Shown here: piece after piece, positions 1-7,225 of the stretch
Layout of the letters: each line of letters opens with the position of its first letter
How positions within the stretch are numbered: position 1 is the stretch's first letter
NCBI GenBank assembly: GCA_001794215.1
Contig: MGJK01000007.1
Coordinates: 1-38,460 of the forward strand
Origin: Candidatus Yanofskybacteria bacterium RIFCSPHIGHO2_01_FULL_44_24
Lineage (GTDB): Bacteria > Patescibacteriota > Minisyncoccia > 2-02-FULL-40-12 > GWA2-44-9
Reading direction: 5' to 3'
DNA length: 38,460 nucleotides
Program-made: the position numbers and the translations under genes
The notes under the pieces: generated by a model
What the model was told of the DNA's origin: nothing
Databases searched by the model: none
What the model saw: only the letters and a program-made list of their open reading frames with translations

Positions 1-37
1 TCAAGTAACCGCAATTGGGTAATTATTATACCCTTTT

Positions 38-75
38 AGCAAAGGAGCCATTTTTATGGCTTTTTTGCTTTTTCG
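38..75 (+). terminator. Rho-independent terminator-like hairpin
   Basis: Stem AGCCAT/ATGGCT with a TTTT loop, extended by weaker flanking pairs (AGCAAA/TTTGCT), then T-rich sequence. It would end a rightward gene lying left of the window. Confidence 0.5.
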
Positions 76-89
76 GATAATAAATAAAT

Positions 90-193
90 ATGACCCAAGA
101 GTTGGTCGGTTATTGTCGGGTTAGTACAGATAATCAAAAAGAAGAAGGGACAATCGAGATACAATTCAAATTAAATAAAAACTCCGTCCCCTG
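90..193 (+). pseudogene. Serine recombinase N-terminal fragment
   Basis: The 34-codon frame starting at the ATG at 90 reads MTQELVGYCRVSTDNQ and continues KEEGTIEIQ before losing similarity. This is the start of a resolvase/invertase catalytic domain: beta strand, RVST with the catalytic Ser, and the conserved Gln region. Nothing of the rest of the domain follows; the frame runs into the gtrA terminator hairpin and stops at 191-193. I read it as the remnant of an integrated element whose recombinase was deleted up to the gtrA 3' end. A random match is unlikely given the contiguous YCRVST..Q signature. It is not the missing 5' end of the recombinase at 13.1-14.8 kb, which has its own N-terminus. 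Confidence 0.6.
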
Positions 194-212
194 AATTTTC
201 AGGCGGACGGAG
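174..212 (-). terminator. gtrA terminator (minus strand)
   Basis: Read leftward: CTCCGTCC, one bulged base, CCTGAA, 2-nt loop, TTCAGG, GGACGGAG, then a T-rich run. The 14-bp stem contains the gtrA stop codon. Confidence 0.7.
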
Positions 213-585
213 CGGTGTTGCTAAAAATATACCGGGAAATGAAGAAGCTCAGGATACTGAAGATTGCGCTGAGTATTAGCTGGGCGATCAGATAATCCAT
301 GCCCAGATATTCTACCATCGCATATAGTAATGTCGTGTTTAGAACCAAGAAGCCGATTGCCATAGCAAAGTATTGCCTCAATTGTCTGTTCACCGTTCCG
401 GTGCTTTTATCTCGGAAGGTATACCGCTTCTGAAGCGTGAAATTTATTCCCCAATTCAGAGTCCAGGCGATTATCGCCGAGGCAATATACCAAATTCCAA
501 GAAATTCAGTAAGGCAGTATAGAACCCCGTAGTAAACTAAAGTTCCGGCTCCTCCGGCAACAAGGAATCGAAAGACCGTCGGCAT
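199..585 (-). CDS. GtrA family membrane protein
   Basis: 128 aa, the usual GtrA length, with four predicted membrane segments (about residues 5-25, 35-52, 72-90 and 100-120) and the family pattern FLVAGGAGTLVYYGVLY at the N-terminus and FTLQKRYTFRD between helices 2 and 3. GtrA proteins are small polytopic membrane proteins thought to move or present polyprenyl-phosphate-linked sugars for cell-surface polysaccharide. The gene is read leftward and ends in its own hairpin terminator. No glycosyltransferase partner lies next to it here. Family assignment is firm; substrate is unknown. Confidence 0.85.
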   Translation of the reverse strand: MPTVFRFLVAGGAGTLVYYGVLYCLTEFLGIWYIASAIIAWTLNWGINFTLQKRYTFRDKSTGTVNRQLRQYFAMAIGFLVLNTTLLYAMVEYLGMDYLIAQLILSAIFSILSFFISRYIFSNTAPSA

Positions 586-1037
586 CCCTCACCTTGTTGT
601 CAAAGAATCTATATATTTTTAACACAATTTCGTTATCGTGGCAAGTAAATTTGTCGTACCTGCTCACCATTCTGAGTGAAGCCGAGAAACAGGCTCTTTG
701 AGGGATCTACGGACCTCGACTGACGGGAAAATCTAAAGCGGAATCTTGACCTATGAGGGGATTTGCGCAGACCATCATTTAAAACCCTAAGCGAGGCTTT
801 AACCTATGAAGGGATTTACGGACCGCGACTGGCGGGAGTAAAAGGTAAGATTTTAGTAAAAATCTATGCCGTGCCCTGAATAGGTTGAAGCAGAGCGACT
901 TTATGGCGTGCCCGAAAAGAGCCTGTTTCTCGGCTGGGTTGATGGATAGTCACTCTCGGTCTCGTGGGCAGATACAATTTGTCAAACAAAAACAGGCTTT
1001 ACCCTGTTTGTTTAGATGGCGATCCTACACCCGGCGA
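586..1037. repeat. Intergenic region with dispersed repeat copy R1
   Basis: I see no convincing gene in this 450-bp gap. From about 740 to 930 it carries a repeat shared with 22.48-22.75 kb (opposite orientation), 30.47-30.62 kb and 34.08-34.22 kb. The shared core is AAGCGAGGCTTTAACC, ATGAAGGGATTTACGGA and, further on, ATGCCGTGCCCTGAA. AAGATTTTAGTAAAAATCT inside it forms a small hairpin. An apparent frame TLSEALTYEGIYG recurs in several copies but is always short and broken, so I treat it as a noncoding repeat or very old gene debris. The short halves GCCGAGAAACAGGCTCTTT (near 682) and AAAGAGCCTGTTTCTCGGC (near 917) are inverted copies bracketing it. Confidence 0.6.
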
Positions 1038-2915
1038 CTACTTTACTTCCCAGACCTGATCCTGGTTGTTGAATAGATATATTGTTCCGTCTTTATCGGC
1101 ATAAGCGGCTAAAACCGAGCCTACGCTTTCAGTGCGGAAAACGGCGGATAACGATCCTGAATCTTTGGTGATGACGTATATTCTCGCTAACTTCTTGTTA
1201 ACCACGTATAAATTAGGCGAGTCTTTGGTCGTGAGCAGAATATCATTTTCGGGGCTTACGAACAGATCCGAATTAAATTCCTTTGTCTTTTCTCCTTTGT
1301 AGTACACGGTCAGTTGGCCGAGTTTATTCAAAACATAAACATTTCTGTCTACAGCTATCAAAGCCGGATCAAAAAGGGATGCGCCGGTACTGAGCCATTT
1401 GGTCGGTGCGTTTGTTCCCTTGGACGCATCTAAAACTTTATATATTGAATCCGCAGAGAGTATATAGAGATTGTCTTCATAAAGATCGGAATCAATGGCG
1501 GGGGAAGGTAGCTGGTATTGCCCGGTTTTTAGCTTTTCTTCTTCGGCTCTTAACACAACATTTCTTCGGCCGATTTCTTCCGGCAAGGCATCCGTCATCC
1601 GAGCGCCGGCGGGAACGGCGCCGTCAAGCTTGTCTAAAAGATCGATAAGTTCGGAGGTCGATTTATTTTCGGCTGATAAAGCGGTACCGTTTAGCGATTC
1701 AAGGATGGTTTTTCTCGCTTCGAAAAAATTGCCCAAATTAATCTGTTCTTTAGCTGTTTCTACCGCTGTTTGAGCTTGTTTCTCGTAGTTTTTCAGAGCC
1801 TTTTTCTCGGGGCTTAATCCCCAGAACATCTTGAAGGCGGCGAATCCGCCGATCAGTACTACCACGGCTATGATCACGATGTATTTAAGTTTTCCATTGG
1901 ATCGGGAAAGAGATTTAATCGAACCAAGGCCCTTGGTTTTTTTAAAGTTGAATTTACCGATAAACGACATAAGGGCATTGGGCTTTTTACCCAAGGAAAC
2001 CTCGCTTGGCATCATGCTGGGAGGGGGAACGTCTATCGGGGGCTCCAAAGGAGCGGGATCTTTTTTGGGCTGAGCCGGCGTATTAGTCGGTTTATCTTCG
2101 ATTGTCGGGGCTGTTGGCTTTTTCATCGGTTCTGCAGTAAGAGCGGCTTGAGCGGCCCGCATCTTCTCTTTCATTTCTTGGGGTTGGGGTCTTTTAAAAA
2201 CTGCCGCTTCTTTGAATTTTTCTATGCTGGCATAAATAGCCGCACACTCGAAATTCTCCCTTTCGGTTTTTATAAGGTTTAACCTTTCGACAAACTGTTC
2301 CGGATCCGACTTGGCTAAATTGCTTCTTATGTATTGTTCCCGCGAGGATAGGGATTTGCTCGGGTAAAATGCAAGTATTTTGTCTCCCGCAAATATTTTG
2401 CCGGAGATTATATTGGAGAACTCTTTTTCTTGAATGTGGTCCTTGCTGAAAAGGGTGATGTTGTTGAGGATATCGATATCTTGGCCATCGCGCGCCAAAA
2501 CAATCTTGAATTTACCAATCCGGGATATAAATATATTTTCGCCGGCGATTATAAAAAGCCCTATATTGATTTTGACCTCCTCATTGCGGAAAAAGTCTTC
2601 GAGGGCTTCGTTTATTTTTTTCAAAGCCGCAGAGAATGCTTCTTTTGGCCCTAATTCCGGTTTTGAATAGTACTCTCTCTTCGCCAAAGAAGCCACCAGG
2701 CTTATCATGTATGAAGTTTCTTCAGTGGCGGGCTTCACCTGGCCGACAACAAAAAGGCTTCCGAGCTTCTTCCCTAATTCCTCAGAGTTTTCTCGCGGGG
2801 GTACCGCATCAGATTCCCCCCAGTAGTTATATGAAAATAAGTCTGAATGTCCGTCAGGAGCCTCGCTCCTGATTAATATTTCCTTGGTTTTAGGTCTGAT
2901 TGAGATTTTTTCCAT
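1038..2915 (-). CDS. Single-pass membrane protein: PPM phosphatase-like cytoplasmic domain plus propeller-like outer domain
   Basis: 625 aa. Residues ~1-245 resemble the PP2C/PPM fold (LFVVGQVKPATEE, then alternating strands and helices with GLFIIAGENIFISRIGKFKIVLARDGQ), but I do not see the usual RxxNED and DG metal-binding motifs, so activity is doubtful. A Pro/Lys-rich linker follows (~245-315), then a transmembrane helix (~345-365, YIVIIAVVVLIGGFAAF), a coiled coil (~375-420), and a C-terminal region (~480-625) of short repeated strands (DNLYILSADSIYKV, RNVYVLNKLGQLTVYY, PNLYVVNKKLARIYVI) like a beta-propeller. This suggests an envelope sensor that signals through the PPM-like domain; that role is inference. 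The ATG is the last codon of structured leader copy A, and a strong promoter lies upstream. Confidence 0.6.
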   Translation of the reverse strand: MEKISIRPKTKEILIRSEAPDGHSDLFSYNYWGESDAVPPRENSEELGKKLGSLFVVGQVKPATEETSYMISLVASLAKREYYSKPELGPKEAFSAALKKINEALEDFFRNEEVKINIGLFIIAGENIFISRIGKFKIVLARDGQDIDILNNITLFSKDHIQEKEFSNIISGKIFAGDKILAFYPSKSLSSREQYIRSNLAKSDPEQFVERLNLIKTERENFECAAIYASIEKFKEAAVFKRPQPQEMKEKMRAAQAALTAEPMKKPTAPTIEDKPTNTPAQPKKDPAPLEPPIDVPPPSMMPSEVSLGKKPNALMSFIGKFNFKKTKGLGSIKSLSRSNGKLKYIVIIAVVVLIGGFAAFKMFWGLSPEKKALKNYEKQAQTAVETAKEQINLGNFFEARKTILESLNGTALSAENKSTSELIDLLDKLDGAVPAGARMTDALPEEIGRRNVVLRAEEEKLKTGQYQLPSPAIDSDLYEDNLYILSADSIYKVLDASKGTNAPTKWLSTGASLFDPALIAVDRNVYVLNKLGQLTVYYKGEKTKEFNSDLFVSPENDILLTTKDSPNLYVVNKKLARIYVITKDSGSLSAVFRTESVGSVLAAYADKDGTIYLFNNQDQVWEVK

Positions 2916-3038
2916 CCCGTTAGAGACAGGTTGCGATTAACTCGCAACCGTGCCTTAATAGTGCGTTTATGGATCCCCGTTAGTATATCCGGCCACCGTC
3001 TATTGCATATTCCACGCTTAGAATGTCTCTAACGGGAT
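2914..3038 (-). promoter_or_regulatory. Structured leader element, copy A
   Basis: On the minus strand the element opens with ATCCCGTTAGAGACA (3038-3024) and closes with the exact reverse complement (2928-2914), whose last two bases are the AT of the ATG at 2915. The 15-bp helix therefore contains the start codon. Next to the 3' arm is an 8-bp stem GGTTGCGA/TCGCAACC (2949-2942 with 2936-2929). A third segment CTAACGGG (2983-2976) can pair perfectly with the 5' CCCGTTAG. No other SD is visible. Copies B and C keep the architecture with a largely different interior. Confidence 0.75.
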
Positions 3039-3065
3039 TGATTTTTAATACTATTTTTGTATACT
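3038..3065 (+). promoter_or_regulatory. Promoter for the winged-helix gene
   Basis: TTGATT (3038-3043), 16-bp spacer, TATACT (3060-3065); start expected near 3072, about 20 nt before the ATG at 3092. It overlaps the divergent promoter of the leader A gene. Confidence 0.6.
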
Positions 3066-3068
3066 CTC

Positions 3069-3098
3069 ATTGTAGTTTAATTAGCTGTCTTATGTCAA
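3069..3098 (-). promoter_or_regulatory. Promoter for leader A and the PPM-like gene
   Basis: On the minus strand TTGACA (3098-3093), 18-bp spacer, TACAAT (3074-3069). Transcription would start near 3062, about 24 nt before leader copy A. Confidence 0.7.
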
Positions 3099-3292
3099 AA
3101 AACTCAAATCCGCTGTCTTTAGACTATCTCTTCGGTTCTCGTGTTCGGGTCAAGGTCCTGAAGTTTTTATTCAGGAATTATCCGGTGAATTTTGGCGCGA
3201 AAGATTTAGCCGACAGGGTCAGCGAACCCCGGGAGGCCATAAGGAAAGAGATCAAAAATCTTCAGAAGATAGGCTTAGTGAAGAAAATATAG
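3092..3292 (+). CDS. Winged-helix DNA-binding half of a split regulator
   Basis: From the ATG at 3092 (MSKNSNPLSLDYLFGSRVRV) the product is 66 aa with a clear winged-helix/ArsR-like pattern: LFGSRVRVKVLKFLF, then KDLADRVSEPREAIRKEIKNL and IGLVKKI. A frame opening at 3023 exists, but it would start before the predicted transcription start. In CPR relatives, as I recall them, this domain continues through a Lys-rich linker into the nucleotidyltransferase-like domain that here begins at 3316 in another reading frame. A TAG at 3290-3292 plus a frame change separates the halves, so this is either a recent frameshift or a genuine split into two proteins. The promoter sits just upstream. Confidence 0.65.
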   Translation: MSKNSNPLSLDYLFGSRVRVKVLKFLFRNYPVNFGAKDLADRVSEPREAIRKEIKNLQKIGLVKKI

Positions 3293-3315
3293 GCATTGCC
3301 GCCCGATTTTATAAA

Positions 3316-3819
3316 ATGGCTAAAAAGAAAAATAAAAAGATTAAAAAGAACAGAAGAAAAAAACTCCAAAAAAAGAGAAAGATTTTGAGGCGCAAGATCA
3401 GAAGGGGTTCCTCTAAAGATCGGAATCTTTACGCCCTCGATCCTAACTTCGAATTCTTCAACGAGCTCAGGGTTTTAATATTGAAATCTTCCCCGGCCGA
3501 AAAAGATAAAATGATCAAGAGGATAGCCGGATTAGGCAGGGTTAAATTAGCGGTAGTTTCCGGTATCTTTATGAGCAACTATAACGAGAATCCCGAGGCC
3601 TATACCAGTGACGCAGATTTGTTTATTGTCGGAGACGGAATTAACAAAGCCCGGCTCAGATCTTTTCTCAAATCTCTGGAGGCGGAGGTGGGTAAAGAAA
3701 TAAGATTTGGCTTGATGGAAAAAGAAGAATTTGAATATCGCTACGGCATGTTCGACCGTTTTGTCCGCGTTCTTCTTGAAGGACCCCACGAAAAGCTTAT
3801 CAATAAACTTGGATTATAA
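3316..3819 (+). CDS. Lys-rich linker plus nucleotidyltransferase-like domain (second half of a split regulator)
   Basis: 167 aa. The first ~40 residues are almost all Lys and Arg. The rest (FEFFNELRVLILKSSPAEKDK, KLAVVSGIFMSN, TSDADLFIVGDGINKARLRSFL, FDRFVRVLLEGPHEKLINKLGL) matches the C-terminal region of CPR winged-helix regulators with a degenerate MNT-type nucleotidyltransferase fold; ADLFIVGD occupies the position of the catalytic D-x-D. There is no SD before the ATG at 3316, so expression would need translational coupling, frameshifting or reinitiation after the winged-helix ORF 23 nt upstream. Function is probably gene regulation, with DNA binding supplied by the first half. Confidence 0.55.
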   Translation: MAKKKNKKIKKNRRKKLQKKRKILRRKIRRGSSKDRNLYALDPNFEFFNELRVLILKSSPAEKDKMIKRIAGLGRVKLAVVSGIFMSNYNENPEAYTSDADLFIVGDGINKARLRSFLKSLEAEVGKEIRFGLMEKEEFEYRYGMFDRFVRVLLEGPHEKLINKLGL

Positions 3820-4026
3820 CTTGCTGGCCGCTCTAGCTTTAAGATTTGGTGAGGACGCTCTTGGCCAATATTTTCGTTAAAATTTCCGCTTGTTCGTCAC
3901 TATATATTTAATATGGCTCCTCGCAATGCTGATGGGCGAAGGTTCCCGCCGAGGAACTCGTTGGGAATCGCTCTCAATTTTGCCTCAATCCCGGCCAATC
4001 CAGCTGCGTTCTAATTTAAAATTATT

Positions 4027-4101
4027 GCGCGCATAGCTCAGCGGTAGAGCGCTTCGTTCACATCGAAGAGGTCGTAGGTTCGAGACCTACTGCGCGCACC
4101 A
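4027..4101 (+). tRNA. tRNA-Val (CAC)
   Basis: Complete cloverleaf: acceptor GCGCGCA/TGCGCGC, D arm GCTCAGCGGTAGAGC, anticodon stem CTTCG/CGAAG with loop TTCACAT (anticodon CAC), T arm GTAGGTTCGAGACCTAC. CCA is encoded (4099-4101). Confidence 0.95.
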
Positions 4102-4177
4102 GATTAGACCGCTCAAGCGCTGGGTATTTTAATCGAGGATTTGTTAAAGTAATCCCGTATAGGAGTAAAGTAAAAAC

Positions 4178-5404
4178 ATGTCCAAAACAATTTCAGCTGG
4201 AGTAAAGCTACTAACATTAAGCACATCCGTGAGATGGTTTGGATGGGGATTGGGCGAAGCTTTCCTGCCCATATTCATCCTGCTCTTTTCTTCCGGTTTT
4301 CTAGAGACAGGATTTCTAGTAGGAATATACAACTTAACTTTCTTTATCTCCATACCTTTAGCAGGATATTTAGCTGATAGATACCATATTAAACTGATGT
4401 TACTTTCAGCTTTAGCAATATATGTTTTGATAGGTTTGGGTTATTGGGCGGCAGGCTTATTTGGAATGGTTATATTTATCATCCTATCAAGGGGGTTGAA
4501 TGGGATCTCGTATGCATTAGACCAGATAGGGAGAGAATCATACATAATTCGACATTCTTCAAAAGAGAGAGTATCAAGTGTTTTTGGCCGGTTTGATTTC
4601 ATTACCAATTTTTGGTGGGTTGCAGCCGTTATAATAGGCCTAATTCTTGTAAAAAGTTTTAATGTAGAAATACACTGGCTTTTGTTTTTTATTGTCCCAA
4701 CGTCTATTGCCTCATTTTTTATAATTCTTTTCCTAAAAGAAGAAAAAAATTCAGATAAGAAACCAGATAATTATTTAAAAGCGTATTTCCGCTTTTTTCA
4801 CGACATAAATAAATTTAATACGGGGATAAAGATAATTTTATCGCTGTCTTTTCTCATCGGAATTATTAGTTCAGTAATTTACTTCTTTGTTCCCATTTCT
4901 TCTTATTTAGACGGGAATGGATTAGTCAATTCAGCTGTGTTGGCGATGGTTTATACAATACCAGTTCTGTTTAGCAGGTGGCTTGGGAAAATATCAGACA
5001 AATATAAAGGGAGGGTTTATTTGTTTGGTTTCTTTTCGATAATAGGCATTTTAACAACGCTAATTTTTACAAAAGATTATTTTATTATGCTTGCCGTAAT
5101 GTTTGTTTCAAGTGGAATATTTGAACTTTTGTCGCTTACAAACAGAGGCATGATAGCTAGATTCGCAGACAGAACGCATATTGGAGAAACAGACGGATCG
5201 TTGAACGGAATTTCGGCTCTTGGTGCTATGGCAGGCCCGGTGCTTTTCGGATTTTTATTGGATGTTGTCGGCCGCGGCGCATCATACATTGTAATAATAA
5301 CAATGCCCTTCATTGCATTGGCTGTTATTGTTTTCGGGGATAAATATATAAGAGGTTCAGGTTCTACTGATAAAACAAGACTACTGAGAAGATTCCAAAT
5401 CTAA
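4178..5404 (+). CDS. MFS family transporter
   Basis: 408 aa, about 12 hydrophobic segments, with the MFS motif between helices 2 and 3 (GYLADRYHIK, ~residues 61-70) and a charged break near residues 190-205 (KEEKNSDKKPDNY) separating two six-helix halves. It is a secondary transporter of the inner membrane; nothing here tells the substrate. SD AGGAGT at 4161-4166 precedes the ATG by 11 nt. The coding sequence is visibly more AT-rich than its neighbours and has no operon partner, standing alone between tRNA-Val and a hairpin-rich gap. That position and composition fit horizontal acquisition beside a tRNA, though no integrase or tRNA-end repeat was found. Confidence 0.85.
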   Translation: MSKTISAGVKLLTLSTSVRWFGWGLGEAFLPIFILLFSSGFLETGFLVGIYNLTFFISIPLAGYLADRYHIKLMLLSALAIYVLIGLGYWAAGLFGMVIFIILSRGLNGISYALDQIGRESYIIRHSSKERVSSVFGRFDFITNFWWVAAVIIGLILVKSFNVEIHWLLFFIVPTSIASFFIILFLKEEKNSDKKPDNYLKAYFRFFHDINKFNTGIKIILSLSFLIGIISSVIYFFVPISSYLDGNGLVNSAVLAMVYTIPVLFSRWLGKISDKYKGRVYLFGFFSIIGILTTLIFTKDYFIMLAVMFVSSGIFELLSLTNRGMIARFADRTHIGETDGSLNGISALGAMAGPVLFGFLLDVVGRGASYIVIITMPFIALAVIVFGDKYIRGSGSTDKTRLLRRFQI

Positions 5405-5431
5405 TAATCCATAATCAGCGATACACTTTTA

Positions 5432-5665
5432 TTAGCCCTCAGGCGAATACCGCGGGCGTAAGCCCGCGGATGAAGCTAAGCCCGTAGTCCCGCCTTAACG
5501 GGACGGAGGGGCTAACAGTATCTCCGAGTCGCAATCAAATATAGCCGAATGGCTATGCGACTCATGGTATCCGATAGGATACCCCGGCTGCTTACCTCGA
5601 CTCGACGTCTTCGGCCTGGCTTCGCTGTAGCGCTACGCCAAGGCGAGCGAGGCGGGTAGCCGGGG
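5432..5665 (+). ncRNA. GC-rich multi-hairpin region, candidate structured RNA or palindromic element
   Basis: The gap between the MFS and HAD genes is packed with perfect hairpins: CCGCGGGC-gtaa-GCCCGCGG (5450-5469, GNRA loop); GTCCCG/CGGGAC (about 5486-5503), both enclosed by TTAGCCCTC/GAGGGGCTAA (5432-5440 with about 5506-5515); GAGTCGCA/TGCGACTC around ATAGCC-gaat-GGCTAT (about 5526-5553); GGTATCC-gata-GGATACC (about 5566-5583); and CCCCGGCT/AGCCGGGG (about 5582-5665) around a further stem. The first part is a closed multibranch fold. It lacks RNase P, SRP and tmRNA signatures that I know. Strand is not certain. Confidence 0.4.
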
Positions 5666-5777
5666 AGAATCATTGCGTTGGTTAGGGGTTATTGCATAAG
5701 GCCATACCTATTTGACAAAGGCCCCCTCTATGATACCTTGGCCTCGGTTACTTGAAATCGTCAAGACGGGGTGGTTT

Positions 5778-6443
5778 ATGCTTAGAGCAGTGATCTTCGA
5801 TTATAACGGCACCTTGTTAGATGATCTTAGCGTAGCCTATGGAAGCGTTGTAGAAATATTTCGCGTCTATAATATTCGTCCTCCGACGTTAGACCAGTAT
5901 CGTCAGGAAATTACAGCCGACTTCATGAAGTTTTATTATCGGCATGGATTTTCTGATCAGCCGGGCAATCCCCTTTATGCCAATGCTGCTGACCTGAATG
6001 TCATACGTAAGGCCTACTACAAACAGCATGGCCACTTAGCTGATTTTCGACCGGATGCCGAAGGGGTTTTCCAAGAACTTGTTTCTCGGAATATCCGGTT
6101 AGCTATCGTGAGCGCTGAAATTTCATCCGTTCTCCTGGAAAGATTAGAGTTTACCGGATTGGCCAAATACTTTAATGGAAACATGAAGGGCAGTGTTTGG
6201 GGAGACAAGGCTCCGGCTTTATTTGAAACCGCTCAGCGGCTCGGAGTCGTCTGTGAGGATACTGCTTACGTAGACGACAGTCTCGACGGTACCGGTGCGG
6301 CCAAGAGATTGGGTATGACCGCGATCGGAATGGGAAGCGGATACTGCTCTCCGGAAAGATTATTGTTGGTAACTCCGTACGTCATCAATGCACTGACGGA
6401 ACTATTGAGGTTTACCGAAATAGAACCCCTTGGAGCGTCTTGA
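5778..6443 (+). CDS. HAD-superfamily phosphatase
   Basis: 221 aa from the ATG at 5778. Upstream in-frame codons back to 5712 exist, but the domain begins exactly here (MLRAVIFDYNGTLLDD) and GGGG lies at the right distance. Motif I DYNGTLLDD carries the nucleophile Asp and the acid/base position is Asn-shifted in the DxxGT pattern. Motif II is IVSAE (Ser), motif III the Lys of GDKAP, motif IV VDDSLDG. A four-helix cap lies between motif I and II. This is the phosphoglycolate phosphatase-like HAD subgroup, hydrolysing a small phosphate ester in the cytoplasm; the substrate cannot be told. A terminator follows immediately. Confidence 0.8.
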   Translation: MLRAVIFDYNGTLLDDLSVAYGSVVEIFRVYNIRPPTLDQYRQEITADFMKFYYRHGFSDQPGNPLYANAADLNVIRKAYYKQHGHLADFRPDAEGVFQELVSRNIRLAIVSAEISSVLLERLEFTGLAKYFNGNMKGSVWGDKAPALFETAQRLGVVCEDTAYVDDSLDGTGAAKRLGMTAIGMGSGYCSPERLLLVTPYVINALTELLRFTEIEPLGAS

Positions 6444-6445
6444 AT

Positions 6446-6472
6446 AATCGGCTGAACAGGCCGATTTTTGTT
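6446..6472 (+). terminator. Terminator after the HAD gene
   Basis: AATCGGC (6446-6452), 7-nt loop, GCCGATT (6460-6466), followed by T-rich sequence. Confidence 0.8.
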
Positions 6473-6561
6473 TACCAGGAAGTGAATTTTTGAACTGCTT
6501 AAGAGCTCTGGCGCCAAGGGTGCACTTCGAAAATCTATTTCTTGGCTTAAAGTTATGCACA

Positions 6562-6590
6562 TTGCATAGTGTGAGAGGGGCATATATAAT
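6562..6590 (+). promoter_or_regulatory. dcw cluster promoter
   Basis: TTGCAT (6562-6567), 17-bp spacer, perfect TATAAT (6585-6590). Start expected near 6597, at the left edge of the MraZ boxes. Confidence 0.7.
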
Positions 6591-6598
6591 TAAGGTAT

Positions 6599-6646
6599 AG
6601 TGGTAAGAAGTGGATAGAAGTGTTAGAAATGGATGAATATTGTGGA
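6599..6646 (+). promoter_or_regulatory. MraZ operator: 10-bp-phased repeats
   Basis: Repeats one helical turn apart: TGGTAAGAAG, TGGATAGAAG, TGTTAGAAAT, GGATGAATAT, TGTGGATAAC (6601-6650), i.e. (A)GTGG-type boxes every 10 bp. This is the arrangement MraZ binds upstream of its own operon, and it implies autoregulation. Here the boxes lie downstream of the -10, so bound MraZ would block promoter clearance. Confidence 0.75.
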
Positions 6647-6688
6647 TAACTCCGCTGTTTCGATAGAGCTAACTTGCGTTTAAAATAT

Positions 6689-7123
6689 ATGCTAATCGGA
6701 GAATACAAACACAATTTAGACGCAAAGAAGAGGATATCCATACCGGCCAGATTCAGAAAGGAACTTGGCGAGGGTGCAGTTTTAACCCGCGGATTAGATA
6801 ATTGTCTGTTTGTTTTTCCTTCAAAATACTGGGCGTCATTTGCAGAAATGCTCGGGGGACTGTCGGTAACTAAAAAGGATTTACGGGCCTATGCTCGGTT
6901 ATTCTTGTCCGGAGCGGTAGAAGTAGAATTCGACTCCTTGGGAAGAATTCTGATTCCTGATCATTTGAAGAAATACGCCGATTTAAAGAAGACAGCCGTT
7001 ATAGCCGGGCTTTTCAACCGATTAGAGATTTGGGACGAAGAACGGTGGAATTCCTATAAGGCTAACTTAGAAAAAGATTCCGACAACATAGCCGAGAAGT
7101 TAGGAGAGCTGGGAATAATTTAA
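6689..7123 (+). CDS. mraZ: Transcriptional regulator MraZ
   Basis: 144 aa from the ATG at 6689 (MLIGEYKHNLDAKKRISIPARFR), the canonical MraZ start; the TTG at 6674 would add five residues not seen in the family. Two SpoVT-AbrB-type domains: ~1-50 with the DxKxR-pattern loop, and ~75-125 (EVEFDSLGRILIPDHLKKYADL). MraZ is a ring-forming DNA-binding regulator of the division and cell wall (dcw) cluster and represses its own promoter, whose operator is at 6599-6646. The downstream order rsmH, ftsL, ftsI, murF is the classical cluster. Confidence 0.95.
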   Translation: MLIGEYKHNLDAKKRISIPARFRKELGEGAVLTRGLDNCLFVFPSKYWASFAEMLGGLSVTKKDLRAYARLFLSGAVEVEFDSLGRILIPDHLKKYADLKKTAVIAGLFNRLEIWDEERWNSYKANLEKDSDNIAEKLGELGII

Positions 7124-7225
7124 ATTTAAAGTTAAAGTTTAAAATGCAAAAATCAAAATTCAGGTCGTCGCCGATGGCGACTTCAAGAATTTTACATTTT
7201 GATATTTACATTTTGAATTAGTTCA

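Noticed and set aside
885..1076. 63-codon rightward frame in the gap after gtrA
   Set aside because: Lies in repeat R1 and overlaps the end of the leftward 625-aa gene; no SD.
5432..5665. RNase P RNA or tmRNA
   Set aside because: No GAGGAAAGTCC-type core, no tRNA-like ends and no tag reading frame.
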